Shown: positions 54,546-64,000 of the stretch, piece after piece | Layout: each line of letters starts with the position of its first letter | How positions within the stretch are numbered: position 1 is the first letter of the stretch | DNA from: Eledone cirrhosa | Lineage: Eukaryota > Mollusca > Cephalopoda > Octopoda > Eledonidae | Assembly: GCA_964016885.1 (NCBI GenBank) | Contig: OZ024757.1 | Coordinates: forward strand, 17,600,440-17,664,439 | Length of the DNA stretch: 64,000 bases | Direction: 5' to 3' | Notes under the pieces: generated by a model | The model's input: the letters and a program-made list of their open reading frames with translations, nothing else | Databases searched by the model: none | What the model was told of the DNA's origin: nothing | Position numbers and translations under genes: made by a program

Positions 54546-57481
54546 TACCCACATATGGAGAAAAGTCCTTAACCCTTGATTTTGGGCTCCACCAAGTCTC
54601 CCAGTGGGTTTTTGTCATCGCCAAGTTGCCGACTCCGATCCTAGGAGTGGATTTCTTACACCATTTAAGTCTCCTGGTGGACGTTAAACACAACAGACTG
54701 ATTGATTCCACCACGGGCTCCAATATTCGTGGCATCAGCACTAAGGCACCCTCCCCCGGCCCATTTTTTTTTAACCCAGTGCAGTCCGGCAGATATGATG
54801 CTATCCTACGCAGGCACCCTGACATCTCGCGCCCAATTTTTAACAGTCAGCAAGTGACCCACAGTGTTACGCATCATATCGTGACTGAGGGCCCTCCGGT
54901 TTCTTCTAAACCACGACGACATGCTCCTGACCGCGCTAAGATCGCTAAAGCAGAGTTTGATCATATGCTAGAACTGGGCATTGTTCATCCATCCAGTAGC
55001 AGTTGGTCTTCCCCCCTTCACATGGTTCCCAAGAAATCTGTGGGTGGCTGACGACCGTGTGGAGACTAACGGTTTCTTAACACTCGCACAAAACAAGATA
55101 AGTATCCAGTGCCTCACATACAAGATCTCTCTGCTACCCTACACGGAGCTAGGGTCTTTTCGAAAATCAACCTCGTGCAGGCATACAACCAGATTCCTAT
55201 TGAACCTGACGACATTCCAAAAATGGCCATTACAACTCCTTTCGGCCTCTTCGAGTTTCTTAGAATGCCATTTGGTTTACGCAATGCTGCACCAACCTTC
55301 CAGCGTTTCATCGACACAGTAGTACATGGTTTACCCTGTGTCTACGTGTATATTGCCGTATGCTGGTAGCCAGCACATCCCATGAGGAACACAAAAGACA
55401 CCTACAACTGCTTTACGAGTGTTTTTCTCAGTTTGGTGTCATCATCAACCCCAGCAAATGCCTTTTCGGTGTTTCTTCCCTTGAGTTTCTGGGACACCAC
55501 ATCGATGAACGAGGAATCCGCCCCCTCCACGACAAAGTTAAGTCTATTTTGGAGTTTCCCACTCCTACGTCACTGAGGAAAATACATGCGTTCCTTGGCT
55601 TCATAAATTTTTATCACCAGTTCATTCCTCGCTGTGCAGAGTCTCTCCAGCCGCTAACAGACATCCTACGGCAGTGCAAACGGAAGAACCAGCTTATCAC
55701 TTTCGATGACGCACAAGCGGCTGCCTTTCTGAGAGTGAAGCGAGACTTAGCAGAGACCACAATGTTGGTTCATCCCAAACCGGACACACCGCTTGGTCTG
55801 TTCATCAATGCATCGGATGTCGGGGTCGGTGGCGTCCTCCAACAATGCGTAGACGATGTGTGGCAGCCAATTTCTTTCTTCTCTAGGAGACTCAAACCAG
55901 CCGAAACAAAGTACAGCACATTTGGTCGGGAACTTTTGGCAGTGTACCTCAGTGAGAGACATTTCTGGCACATGTTAGAAGGTTCGAAGTTCTCTATTTA
56001 CATGGACCATAAACCTTTCACATACGCTCTGTATTCCAAGCCTAACCGCTACTCACCTAGAATTTATATCCCAGTATACTACGGATATTCGCTACATTAA
56101 AGGTCCAGACAATTCTGCAGCCGGCGCTCTTTCTCGCTCACACCTGGGTGCACTGCACTGCACACCTCCTTTTCCATCAGCCTCCGAGACATCGGCGCCG
56201 CTCAACAAACAGATGGGGAGCTCCTCAAACTCTGAAATTCTCCATCTTCTTCTTGCTTGTCTTTCAAACTCCTCCCTCTACCTTTTTCTTCTGGTGGTAT
56301 ATGGTGTGATGTGTCTATGGGTCACGCGCACGCCCTTATGTGCCCTATAGCATCGACGTTCGTTTTTTTTTTCTGTGCTGCACAACCTATCGCATCCTGG
56401 TGTCAACTCTACTCTGAAGTTATTAACAGCCTGGTTTGTTTGGGTTGGTGTGAACAAGGATGTCAGGGAATGGGCGAGACGTTGCGTCCAGTGTCAGAAG
56501 GCGAAGATTCACCATCATGTCAGAACCCCTCTGGGAACCTTCGCAACACCGGATGTACGTTTCCAACACGTACACATCAGCAACGTTGGACCACTGCCTC
56601 TATCTCATGGTTGCACGCACCTTTTGACCTGTGTGGACAGATTCTCCCGGTGGCCGGAGGCCATTCCTCTGTCCGACACCACAACCGAATCTATTGCCAA
56701 GGCGCTAGTACAGCATTGGATTTCGCGTTATGGCACACCTTCTACCATAACAACGGACAGAGGCGGCCTGTTCGAATCAAACATTTTTCAAGAATTGACA
56801 TGCCTCCTAGGTTGTAGTCGAACACGTACAACAGCCTATCACCCTGCAGCTAACGGTATGGTGGAACGTTTCCATCGGCAATTAAAATCTGCTCTCAGAG
56901 CCTATGTCAACAACAGCAACTGGTTGGAGATCTTACCCCTCATCCTTCTTGGAATTCGCTCCACCATAAATGAAGGACTTGGTTTTACGCCGGCTGAGCT
57001 GGTTTACGGCACGACATTGGTTTTACCCGGGCAAATGATTGCCTCTGAGTCTAAATACTCCGCAGATCCAATGAACTATATCCATCGCCTGTGGACCTAC
57101 ATGGCAAACCTGCCATTGGTTGCCCCGCGCCCTCAAAGCATCACTACGCATGTTCCATCTGATCTACAGCAATGGACACACGTTTTTGTCAGAGGGGACA
57201 CTATCAGGGCTCCTTTGCAATCACCACACTCGAAGTCCTACCAAGTAGTCAAAAGGACACCCAAGTATTTCATTTTGGACATTAATGGAAGGAGGGGTGC
57301 TGTCAGTGTCGACCGTTTAAAAATAGCTCATTTGGATTTGGATGAACCCTCACCATCAGATCAAGTTAACCCAACACCAGTGCTCCCATCCACCGACAAT
57401 CCGAACTCTATGCCAACAACAAGCACTAGATCCGGCCGATGTGTGTACAGGCCATCTCGTTATGCTCAATATGGAAAGTAA
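54545..57481 (+). mobile_element. Ty3/gypsy retrotransposon, 5'-truncated, with lost catalytic residues
   Basis: It is the same family as 25205-28966, in the other orientation. It starts inside the protease domain after its active site (PTYGEKSLTLDFGLHQVSQW, PTPILGVDFLHHLSLLVDVK). The RT runs through several frames (54850-55570), with a lesion at about 55353-55365 that removes the catalytic YxDD aspartates. The RNase H region (INASDVGVGGVLQQC, MDHKPFTYALYSKPNRYSPR) reaches 56100. The integrase at 56375-57481 has the zinc-binding part (CVQCQKAKIHHH) and the second and third catalytic residues (ITTDRG, NGMVERFHRQ). At the usual first-aspartate position it reads HISNVG. The chromatin end of integrase and a proline-rich tail finish at 57481. 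Inactive. Confidence 0.88.
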
Positions 57482-57817
57482 CATTCCTCACTCATCTGTA
57501 ATTTGTCCATTTTCATTTAATTATTTACTTGTCTTATCTTATAAAAAAATATGTAACAGTTAAAATTTGATTTTAAAAAAAAATCTATATCTGGAGATGT
57601 TAAAAAAATTAAGTTGTGATGGACACTTTATGAACATGAACAACTAGTGTGTGGAAGGAGAGAAACAGAGGTTGAAACACAACTAGTGTGTGGAGAGAAA
57701 CACAAGTTGAACTAATATAAACTTCTCTTTTTCTTGGCCAACAACCTATCTCGTATGTGTCTATACACCCACGTGCTTGCTCTGACTGTATATATATATG
57801 TGCCAAGCATGAGTATA
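57482..57817. other. Flank after the Ty3 element
   Basis: It contains a direct repeat CAACTAGTGTGTGGA (57640 and 57681) followed by GAGAAACA. No LTR could be matched to a second copy, and no gene is seen. Confidence 0.4.
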
Positions 57818-57930
57818 ATTGTTTCTACTTTTGGCACAAGGCCAGCAATTATCCCAGTACATTACTGGTACTTTATTTTATCGACCCTGTAAGGATGAAA
57901 GGCAAAGTTAACCTCGGCGGGATTGGGTAT
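57818..57930 (-). mobile_element. tRNA-derived SINE, family B, truncated
   Basis: Plus strand reads TTGTTTCTACTTTTGGCACA to ACCTCGGCGGGATTGGG, cut within the B box. Confidence 0.85.
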
Positions 57931-57974
57931 AATGGTGAATTTATCCCGTCTTTCTCCTCTCTCTGTCTTATATA

Positions 57975-58851
57975 CGAGGTGTGTCAGAAAAGTTCCAGGA
58001 CTGATGTCACAAAAGATTTATTTCAAACCCAAACTTCACACTAAGACTTTTCTCCTTCAAAGTAATTCCCCTGGAGTATGTAACTGTAATCTTAGCTCTC
58101 TGCAGCGATCAACTTTTTTCTTCATAATTTTATATACATGTCCTCTGTTTCAGGTCGTCAAGCAATGAGCACAGAGCAACAAACAAACTTGAAAACTCCG
58201 TCAGAAGCACTGGGATTGCTGCAGCAAGTGTATGGAGATGCGACGATGTCACGCTCATGTGTTTTTGAGTGGTGCAAGAGGTTTAAAGAAGGACGCGAGG
58301 ACGTGGAAAATGACCCCAGGAGCGGAGAGCCCTCAACAACCAGGACTGAGGTCAACTTTGAGCGCGCCAGGCAGATGGTGCGTAGCGATCGTCGGCTGAC
58401 TGTTCGACTGATGGTAAATGAGCTGGGCATGAATCGGGACAGCGTCTGGAAGATTCTCACTGAAGATTTGGACATGCGGAAAGTCTGCACCATCTTCGAA
58501 GATGGTGCCAAAACTGCTGAACGATGACCAGAAGGGTCGACGCAAGTGTGCCAGGACATCCTCGAGCGTCTTGAAACCGAACCAGACTTGCTAGGGACAG
58601 TCATCCCGGTGATGAGTCATGGATCTTCGAGTACGACCCGGAGGAGACCCGTTTTGAAGACGTGGACGACGGAACTGTGGAGGATCCCGGTAAAATCCTT
58701 CCAGGAGTGCAGGCAAGCGTGGCAGAAAAGGATGGAAAAGTGCATTAGACTCCAGGGAGATTACTTTGAAGGAGAATACTCTTAGTGTGAAGTTTGGGTT
58801 TGAGATAAATCTTTTGCGATATCAGTCCTGGAACTTTTCTGACACACCTCG
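57975..58851 (+). mobile_element. Mariner-like element with long TIRs and the same deletion, copy 2
   Basis: Flanked by TA (57973-57974, 58852-58853), with TIRs (CGAGGTGTGTCAGAAAAGTT and complement) as in copy 1. The frame 58138-58527 keeps the N-terminal DNA-binding half (TEQQTNLKTPSEALGLLQQV, MNRDSVWKILTEDL). Small insertions and deletions near 58490, 58535 and 58600 break it. The central catalytic region is missing with the same junction as in copy 1 (TRFEDVDD following the first-aspartate segment), plus an extra deletion of about 24 bp. Non-autonomous. Confidence 0.92.
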
Positions 58852-58853
58852 TA

Positions 58854-59039
58854 TATATATTTCTTTTTTTTATCTTTCTATTTCGCTAACTTTTCGATTA
58901 TTGATCGCTGCTCCCGCATCGATCTAGGCGGGGAACTAATGTAGCGAAATCTGTCAACACCTTGGGCCATCTGTGATACTTGAAGATGAAATTCTGGGTC
59001 ACCACCCTTTCAGCGTGAAAGATTATCCATATATATATT
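58854..59039. other. Non-coding spacer
   Basis: Unassigned sequence with a GC-richer patch (CTGCTCCCGCATCGATCTAG). No repeat match found in the window. Confidence 0.4.
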
Positions 59040-60390
59040 TTTTGACGTGTGTATACGTGTGTAAATTTAATTTATATTTCCTGGCCTGGTATGAGTAACA
59101 ATTTTTAGACGGTTTATAACAAAAAATAGAAAAGTTAGTCAGAAATATTTTAAAAATAGAACATAATAAATTAGTGAAAAAAACATGATAAAAACTGTGG
59201 AAATACCTTGAAAATATTTATGTCTCTAGCCAGAGATTTGATAGGAAATATGTATATATTAGGTTGATATGTGGTCTAAAATATATATTGTCCACAAATG
59301 ACTGATATCAGATGTTCTGGTGGAATAGTCGTTTTCTACTAGAGATTATAATGGAGCTGTTAGTAGACACGATTGTAAAGTAAGAATAGATATGACAGAT
59401 GTCAGGGAAGGAAAATTGTGTGTATATATATATATATATAATTATGACACAAGATATAATTAGATTAATTAAAGTTATAATCAAGACAGCAGCTACGCAA
59501 TGACGTTGACAATATTTCAACTCACTTTCTCGTGTCATACGTTAACGGACCCTGATATAATTTAATACATTTAGACCAGTGTTTCCCAACGTGGGCACTA
59601 GCGCCCCCTAGCGGGCGCTATTGTGTTGAAAGAAAGCGGAGGGGGAGTGATGTGTGAATATACTCAGGTGGTTGGTGGGCATTTTTTAAATTCATTTTTC
59701 TTTGTCGACACCAAGCGAATTCCTGGCACCCGGTGTAACTGGTTTCGCTAAAGTGAAACCCCCAAAACAAAAACAAAAGATATGAATAAAAACGAAAAGC
59801 TGAATGTGTGTATTTGTGGCTTTTGGGAGTGGTTGAGAAAGGAAATACTGCTGAATCGAATAGAGAAACAAATAGCAGGTTGACTGATAAAATGACAAGT
59901 CAGTCAATCATATTGGTGGCCTCCCCACAGCCCCGGCGGACAGAATGGAGAAGGCGTTTCCCCGGGGGACGGCAAGGGAGACGCGCTAGAAGAGCCATTC
60001 CAACTCGCGAGGCTCACACACATTTGTTTTAGGTTTGATACCCATTTGATGTAAGATGAATCCACTATCATATTTGAACTTTAATTTGACCGGGGGGGGG
60101 GGGGGGGGGCAAAAAAGGTTTGCCCCCAGAGGAGCGCTGGCTGAAAAAAGGTTGGGAAACCCAGATTTAGACAGAGTACCAATCTTATTTAATTGATAGT
60201 AAATCGAAAAGTATCACTCGGTAAAATATCAATTATATATCGACGAGGAAACCTCTACGTAGTATCTCACACTGCTAGAAATAGCAGCTAAATTATTTAT
60301 TGCAGCTTTGTTTTTTGTTTAAACTCACTTAATTTTGGTTATACAATCAACAGTAAGTCTTTTGTTCAGACTTCGGAATAAGCTGGAAGA
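59040..60390 (-). promoter_or_regulatory. Conserved block d: candidate promoter/first exon of ZNF-C, interrupted
   Basis: It contains GGTTGATATGTGGTCTAAAA (about 59262), CTACGTAG (60255-60262) and CTGCTAGAAATAGCAG (60272-60287). Its 59040-59230 side matches block a (TTTATATTTCCTGG, GTCAGAAATATTTTAAAA), not b and c. A 588-bp hAT-type element sits inside. On the minus strand a CAAG/GTATTT donor-like site lies at about 59209. It is about 9 kb upstream of the ZNF-C acceptor. Confidence 0.45.
59577..60164. mobile_element. hAT-like non-autonomous element with 8-bp target duplication
   Basis: The ends CAGTGTTTCCCAAC and GTTGGGAAACCCAG are imperfect inverted repeats of the hAT type. They are flanked by the perfect 8-bp direct repeat ATTTAGAC (59569-59576 and 60165-60172). 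The uninterrupted site is present in block b at about 30896-30906. Internal frames are short and show no transposase. A run of about 18 G residues lies near 60091-60109. Confidence 0.93.
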
Positions 60391-60489
60391 CCGTCAGAAC
60401 ATCTATGTTTGTGTGAATGAATACATACATACGTACGTATGTACGCGTGTGTGTGTGTGTATGTGTGTATATACATATATACATTAAAT

Positions 60490-60885
60490 ATATCATCATC
60501 ATTTTACGTCCGCTTTTCCATGCTTGCAAGGGTGGGTCAGGAACTGATTCTGGCTTGATTTCTACAGCTGGATGCCTTTCCTAACACCAGCCTCATTTAC
60601 AGTGATGCTGGGTGCTTTTTTCTGTGGCGCCTACACGTCCACTTTACAGTGTGGGCTGGGTGCTTTTTTTGCCGTGGCACCTCCACGACCACTTTGCAGT
60701 GGAATGATAGGGACCCCAGTCCTATCATCTCATTTCTACAGCTGAGTAAACTGGAGTGATGTGAAATAAAGTGTCTTGCTCAAGGAAACAACACATCACC
60801 CGGTCAGAGAATTGAAATCACAACCTTTTGAATGCAAGCCCAATGCTCTAACCACTAAGCCATGTGCCTCTTCTAAACACTAAGC
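60490..60885 (-). mobile_element. tRNA-derived SINE, family A, long variant
   Basis: As other family A copies, but with an extra duplicated section (GTGCTTTTTTCTGTGGCGCC, TACACGTCCACTTTACAGTG before GTGCTTTTTTTGCCGTGGCA) that also occurs in the LINE 3' UTR at 52490-52560. This copy carries more LINE-derived sequence than its relatives. Confidence 0.9.
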
Positions 60886-61122
60886 CATATAGGATAATAA
60901 GTTATCTTTTAAGGTAATCCAGCTAGAGGTTATGAGTACTCCGTGTCGAAGATAATTTTAACGTACGGTGTTGTTTGACTCAACAAGAAGTTTCCTTAGT
61001 CGGGTGGCAGGTTTAAGTAAGTTCCTAGGCAGGCAGTACTTGGAGTAATAATAGTAACAGAATGAAGAATAACATGGTCGGTCGGCTTTTTCAATAGGGT
61101 TTATTTACAGTATTAACAATTA
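60886..61122. other. Non-coding spacer
   Basis: No recognisable element or gene. Confidence 0.45.
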
Positions 61123-61300
61123 TAGTGCTGGTGGCACGAATAAAAGCACCCAGTCCATGCTGTAAAATGGAGGGGTGGATAGGGCTCCTGAGTCCAGTAA
61201 GACGATCTCTCTAGTGCTGGTGGCACAAATAAAAGCACCCAGTCCATGCTGTAAAGAGGTGCTGGTGTTAGGAAGGGCATCCAACCAGTATATATACTAC
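61123..61300 (+). repeat. LINE/SINE 3'-UTR-like fragment with internal duplication
   Basis: GTGCTGGTGGCACGAATAAA and AGCACCCAGTCCATGCTGTA occur twice (61128 and 61214). GGTGTTAGGAAGGGCATCCA follows, as in the RTE 3' UTR and family A SINEs. It lies directly before the 5' end of the next LINE. Confidence 0.7.
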
Positions 61301-61343
61301 TGCCAAACACTATGAACACAACGGATGAAATTTGCAACAACTG

Positions 61344-61570
61344 AGTAAACAGCAATAACACTAACTATGTTAGGGCTGCGCACGGTAGTGGGGTGGTTGG
61401 TACAGCCATGTGCGAGAACCCCCCGACCGTCATCAAGCCATTGCACAAAAAGAACTGCGTAAACAGCAATAACACTAACCATGTTAGGGCTGCGATCGGT
61501 AGTGGGGTGGCTAGTGAGGCTATGTGTGAGAACCCCACGACCGTCATCAAGCAATCGCACAACAGGAAAA
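61344..61570 (+). repeat. Two tandem copies of a 115-bp LINE 5' unit
   Basis: GTAAACAGCAATAACACTAA begins at 61344 and again at 61459. Each copy includes ATGTTAGGGCTGCG, GGTAGTGGGGTGG and CCGTCATCAAGC. The repeat is part of the frame opening the LINE (CENPPTVIKP and CENPTTVIKQ). 5' tandem monomers are a known way for LINEs to carry promoters. Confidence 0.88.
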
Positions 61571-64000
61571 AGAATGAGACGTTGCATCTCAGAGTTGCCA
61601 CACTAACAGGTAGATCTGGTGATATAGCGGAGATACTGGAGAGAAGGCATGTGGATGTGTGCTGTGTGCAAGAGCTGAGATGGAGAGGTGCCTCTGCAAG
61701 ACTAATCGCAGGCAAACATCGTAGTTATAAGCTTTGCTGGGTGGGTAATGATGATGGGTTAGGTGGGGTGGGAATATTACTGGCTGAGAGATGGATCAAT
61801 AAGACAATAGAAGTAGTTAAAGTTAGTGATAGAATAATTAAGCTTAGATTAGTTGTAGGCAAGAGACTACTGACAATCATCTCTGCTTATGCTCCCCAGG
61901 CAAGCCTAGGTAAAGAAGAGAAAGACTGCTTTTACGAGCAACTTTTACAAACAGCCTCAATGACAGAGGACAGAGACATCGTTATGTTAGCAGGGGACTT
62001 CAATGGATACACTGGGGTACATGGTGGGCACGGTTACGGCTCAACTAATGAAGAAAGAGTGAGGCTTCTTGAATTTTGTGATGCAAATGCACTAACCATT
62101 TGCAACACTAACTTCCAGAAGCCTACCAACCACCTAATCACCTACAAATCAGGCGAGCAGATAAGCCAGATTGACTTCCTGCTAGTTAGACAGCGAGACA
62201 GACAGATGGTGTCAAATACTAAGGCATACCCGAGGGAAGAATGTACCCCACAGCATAGGTTAGTCGTTAGTGACATCTCAGTAAGCATGAGAAAGAATGA
62301 GACATACAGGAAGGGTGGAAAAGAAAGGTCTGGAAGCTAAAAGACCTTTCATTAAAATATAAATTTAGCAAAGCCCTTCAAGACGTGTATGACGAAAAAG
62401 AAGACGATTTAGAGTTGTATGACATAGATGATAACTGGAATTTCTTACGTGACAACTTACTGCAGGCTACTGAAGAAACTTGTGGTTGGAGCAGAGCTTC
62501 AACCAGACTGAGAGTGACCTGGTGGTGAACAGTATGGTAGATAGGGCCATTAGAGACAAAAGACTGGCATGGAAGGCTTGGAAAAATGGTGGGAGTAGGG
62601 AAGGATACACAGCTGCTAAGAGAGAAGCTAGACGTCAGGTGTACTTAGCACGCAGGGAGGCTGAGAGTAGGGGGTTTGCCAATGTTCTGCAATGGGAAGA
62701 TCAGAGACGTGTAGTGTTCCGCATTGCAAGGCAGTGTGTCAGTGCAAATCAGGATGTTGTTGGAGATAAGTGTGTCCGGAATGATGCTGGTGTACTTAGT
62801 GTCATGAATGATAAAAAAAAGGGGACCTGGAAATGTTACTATGAGAGACTGATGAATGTGGAGAACGAATGGGAGAGAGACAAATTACTCCCAGTAGACC
62901 CAACAGAGGGACCAGCTATTGAGATTGACGAATATAGGGTACAAGAGGCAATTAAAGAAATGAAGAATGGTAAGGCTGCTAGACCGTCGGGGATAGTTGC
63001 TGAGATGCTGAAGGCATCAGGTGAAGTAGGCATTAAACTGGTTGCACGCATCATCAATCAAGTTATATATGGTGTCATACCCAAAGACTGGTGCAGCAGT
63101 ATTCTCATAAATTGCTACAAAGGTAGAGGGGATGCTCCAGAAAAGTGCAATTATAGGGGCATAAAGCTGATGGATCAGGTTATGAAAGTGGCAGAGAGAA
63201 TATTAGCGCAACTGATTAGAGAAAGGGTCAAATTAGATGAGATGCAGTTTGGTTTTGTGCCTTGGAAAAGTACAACAGATGCCCTCTTCTTAGTGAGGCA
63301 ACTACAAGAGAAGTTCTTAGAGAAGAATAAGCCACTATACTTAGCTTTTGTTGACCTCGAGAAGGCTTTGATAGGGTACTCCAATCTGTCATCTGGTGGT
63401 CCCTAAGGAAACTAGGTGTAGAGGACAGTGCAAGCTATGTACAGGGGTGCTGTCGGTAAAGTGAGAGTAGGTATGGAGTTTAGTGAGGAATTCCAGATAC
63501 AAGTAGGTGTACATCAGGGTTCGGTCCTCAGCTCGCTCTTGTTCACTATAGTCCTCCAAGCCATAACAGAGGAGTTTAAGACTGGATGCCCATGGGAACT
63601 TCTCTATGCTGATGATCTGGTTCTTATAGCAGAATCAGTAGAGGAGCTAGAGAATAAATTCTGGCTATGGAAACAGTAGTTGGGAGGACTGAGAGTGAAC
63701 ATAGCTAAGACAAAAGTGTTGACAAGTAGAAGAGAGGACAATACTCCGATTCCATCAGGGAAATGGCCATGTTCGATATGTAGGAAAGGAACTGGCATAA
63801 ATTCCATAAAATGTACGCAATGCAGATCTTGGGTACACAAGAGATGTAGTGGGATAGCAGGCAAACTAACAAGTAGGAAAAACTACGTATACAGTAGATG
63901 TACAGGGAAATTTGGCAGTAGTAATCACAGTGATAGACACATTTTTCCAATGCAGGTGGGTTCTATAGAAGTGGTGGATAGCTTCCGGTACCTAGGTGAT
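61393..64000 (+). mobile_element. RTE-like LINE, endonuclease through PHD finger, runs off the window
   Basis: 61393-62340 encodes an AP-endonuclease: VDVCCVQELRW (Glu), LLTIISAYAPQ, DIVMLAGDFNGYTG (Asp, Asn), SQIDFLLVRQRD and CTPQHRLVVSDI (His). After a frameshift at about 62330 the linker and RT N-terminus follow (62480-63406; AYRVQEAIKEMKNGKAARPS-type segment, NYRGIKLMDQVMKVAERILA, LAFVDLEKA). A one-base slip at about 63365 shifts the frame, then 63428-63679 contains VGVHQGSVLSSLLFTIVLQA and LLYADDLVLIAES. A stop at 63677-63679 interrupts the frame. The PHD finger begins at about 63755 with a Cys changed to Tyr near 63890 (YSRC). The element is the most complete 5' copy of the family here, but inactive. 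Confidence 0.9.

Noticed and set aside
59692..60032. Transposase ORF inside the hAT-like element
   Set aside because: Short frames lack any hAT motif, so the element is called non-autonomous.

Overview
The window looks like non-model invertebrate nuclear DNA and best fits a cephalopod, most likely an octopus. Three tandem-array C2H2 zinc-finger genes sit in a sea of short and long retrotransposons. Two tRNA-derived SINE families end in or lie beside ATG-repeat tails. RTE-like LINEs of the kind often mis-annotated as craniofacial development protein 2-like are common. Long TA, TATG and TGTA microsatellites fill the gaps. The organism call is inference from family content; no species-diagnostic gene is present.

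The host genes are three paralogous C2H2 zinc-finger genes, all on the minus strand: ZNF-A (coding 18439-19974, 17 fingers), ZNF-B (33561-34931, 15 fingers) and ZNF-C (48549-49754, 13 fingers, one broken). They share a non-finger N-terminal leader of about 35-42 residues, a homologous 5' flank with a predicted 3' splice site 336-348 bp upstream of the ATG, a homologous 3' end with a polyadenylation signal, and tails of decayed fingers. Four copies of a conserved non-coding block (12655-13420, 30385-31145, 38750-39400, 59040-60390) alternate with the genes. Each lies upstream of a ZNF gene on the minus strand or would serve one just outside the window, and two end in a perfect AAG/GTAAGT donor. 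I read them as first-exon/promoter modules duplicated together with the genes.

Region by region: 1-12.5 kb holds SINEs, RTE-LINE pieces, foldback elements and minisatellites. 12.6-14.5 kb holds block a, a SINE and half a mariner transposase. 14.8-18.0 kb holds a broken CR1-like LINE whose 5' ORF carries a Myb/SANT-like region and a CCCH finger, fused by tandem duplication to the tail of ZNF-A. 18.0-20.3 kb is ZNF-A. 21-29 kb holds two decayed LTR retrotransposons separated by a 40-bp-unit minisatellite. 29-33 kb holds LINE debris and block b. 33-35.3 kb is ZNF-B. 35.5-41.8 kb holds an RTE LINE, a deleted mariner, block c, a perfect hairpin, a SINE and more LINEs. 41.8-50.1 kb is ZNF-C, whose decayed finger tail is split by a nearly complete 5.2-kb CR1 LINE. 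50.2-54 kb holds a minisatellite, SINEs and an RTE LINE with a PHD-type finger. 54-57.5 kb is a second Ty3/gypsy copy. 58-60.4 kb holds a second deleted mariner and block d with a hAT-type element inside it. 60.5-64 kb holds a SINE and the 5' two-thirds of an RTE LINE that runs off the end.

The strongest observations are the gene-plus-first-exon modules of the ZNF cluster, the SINE/LINE shared 3' tails, the two insertions with target duplications whose empty sites exist as paralogues in the same window, the Myb/SANT-CCCH LINE ORF, and very recent finger amplification in ZNF-A and ZNF-C.
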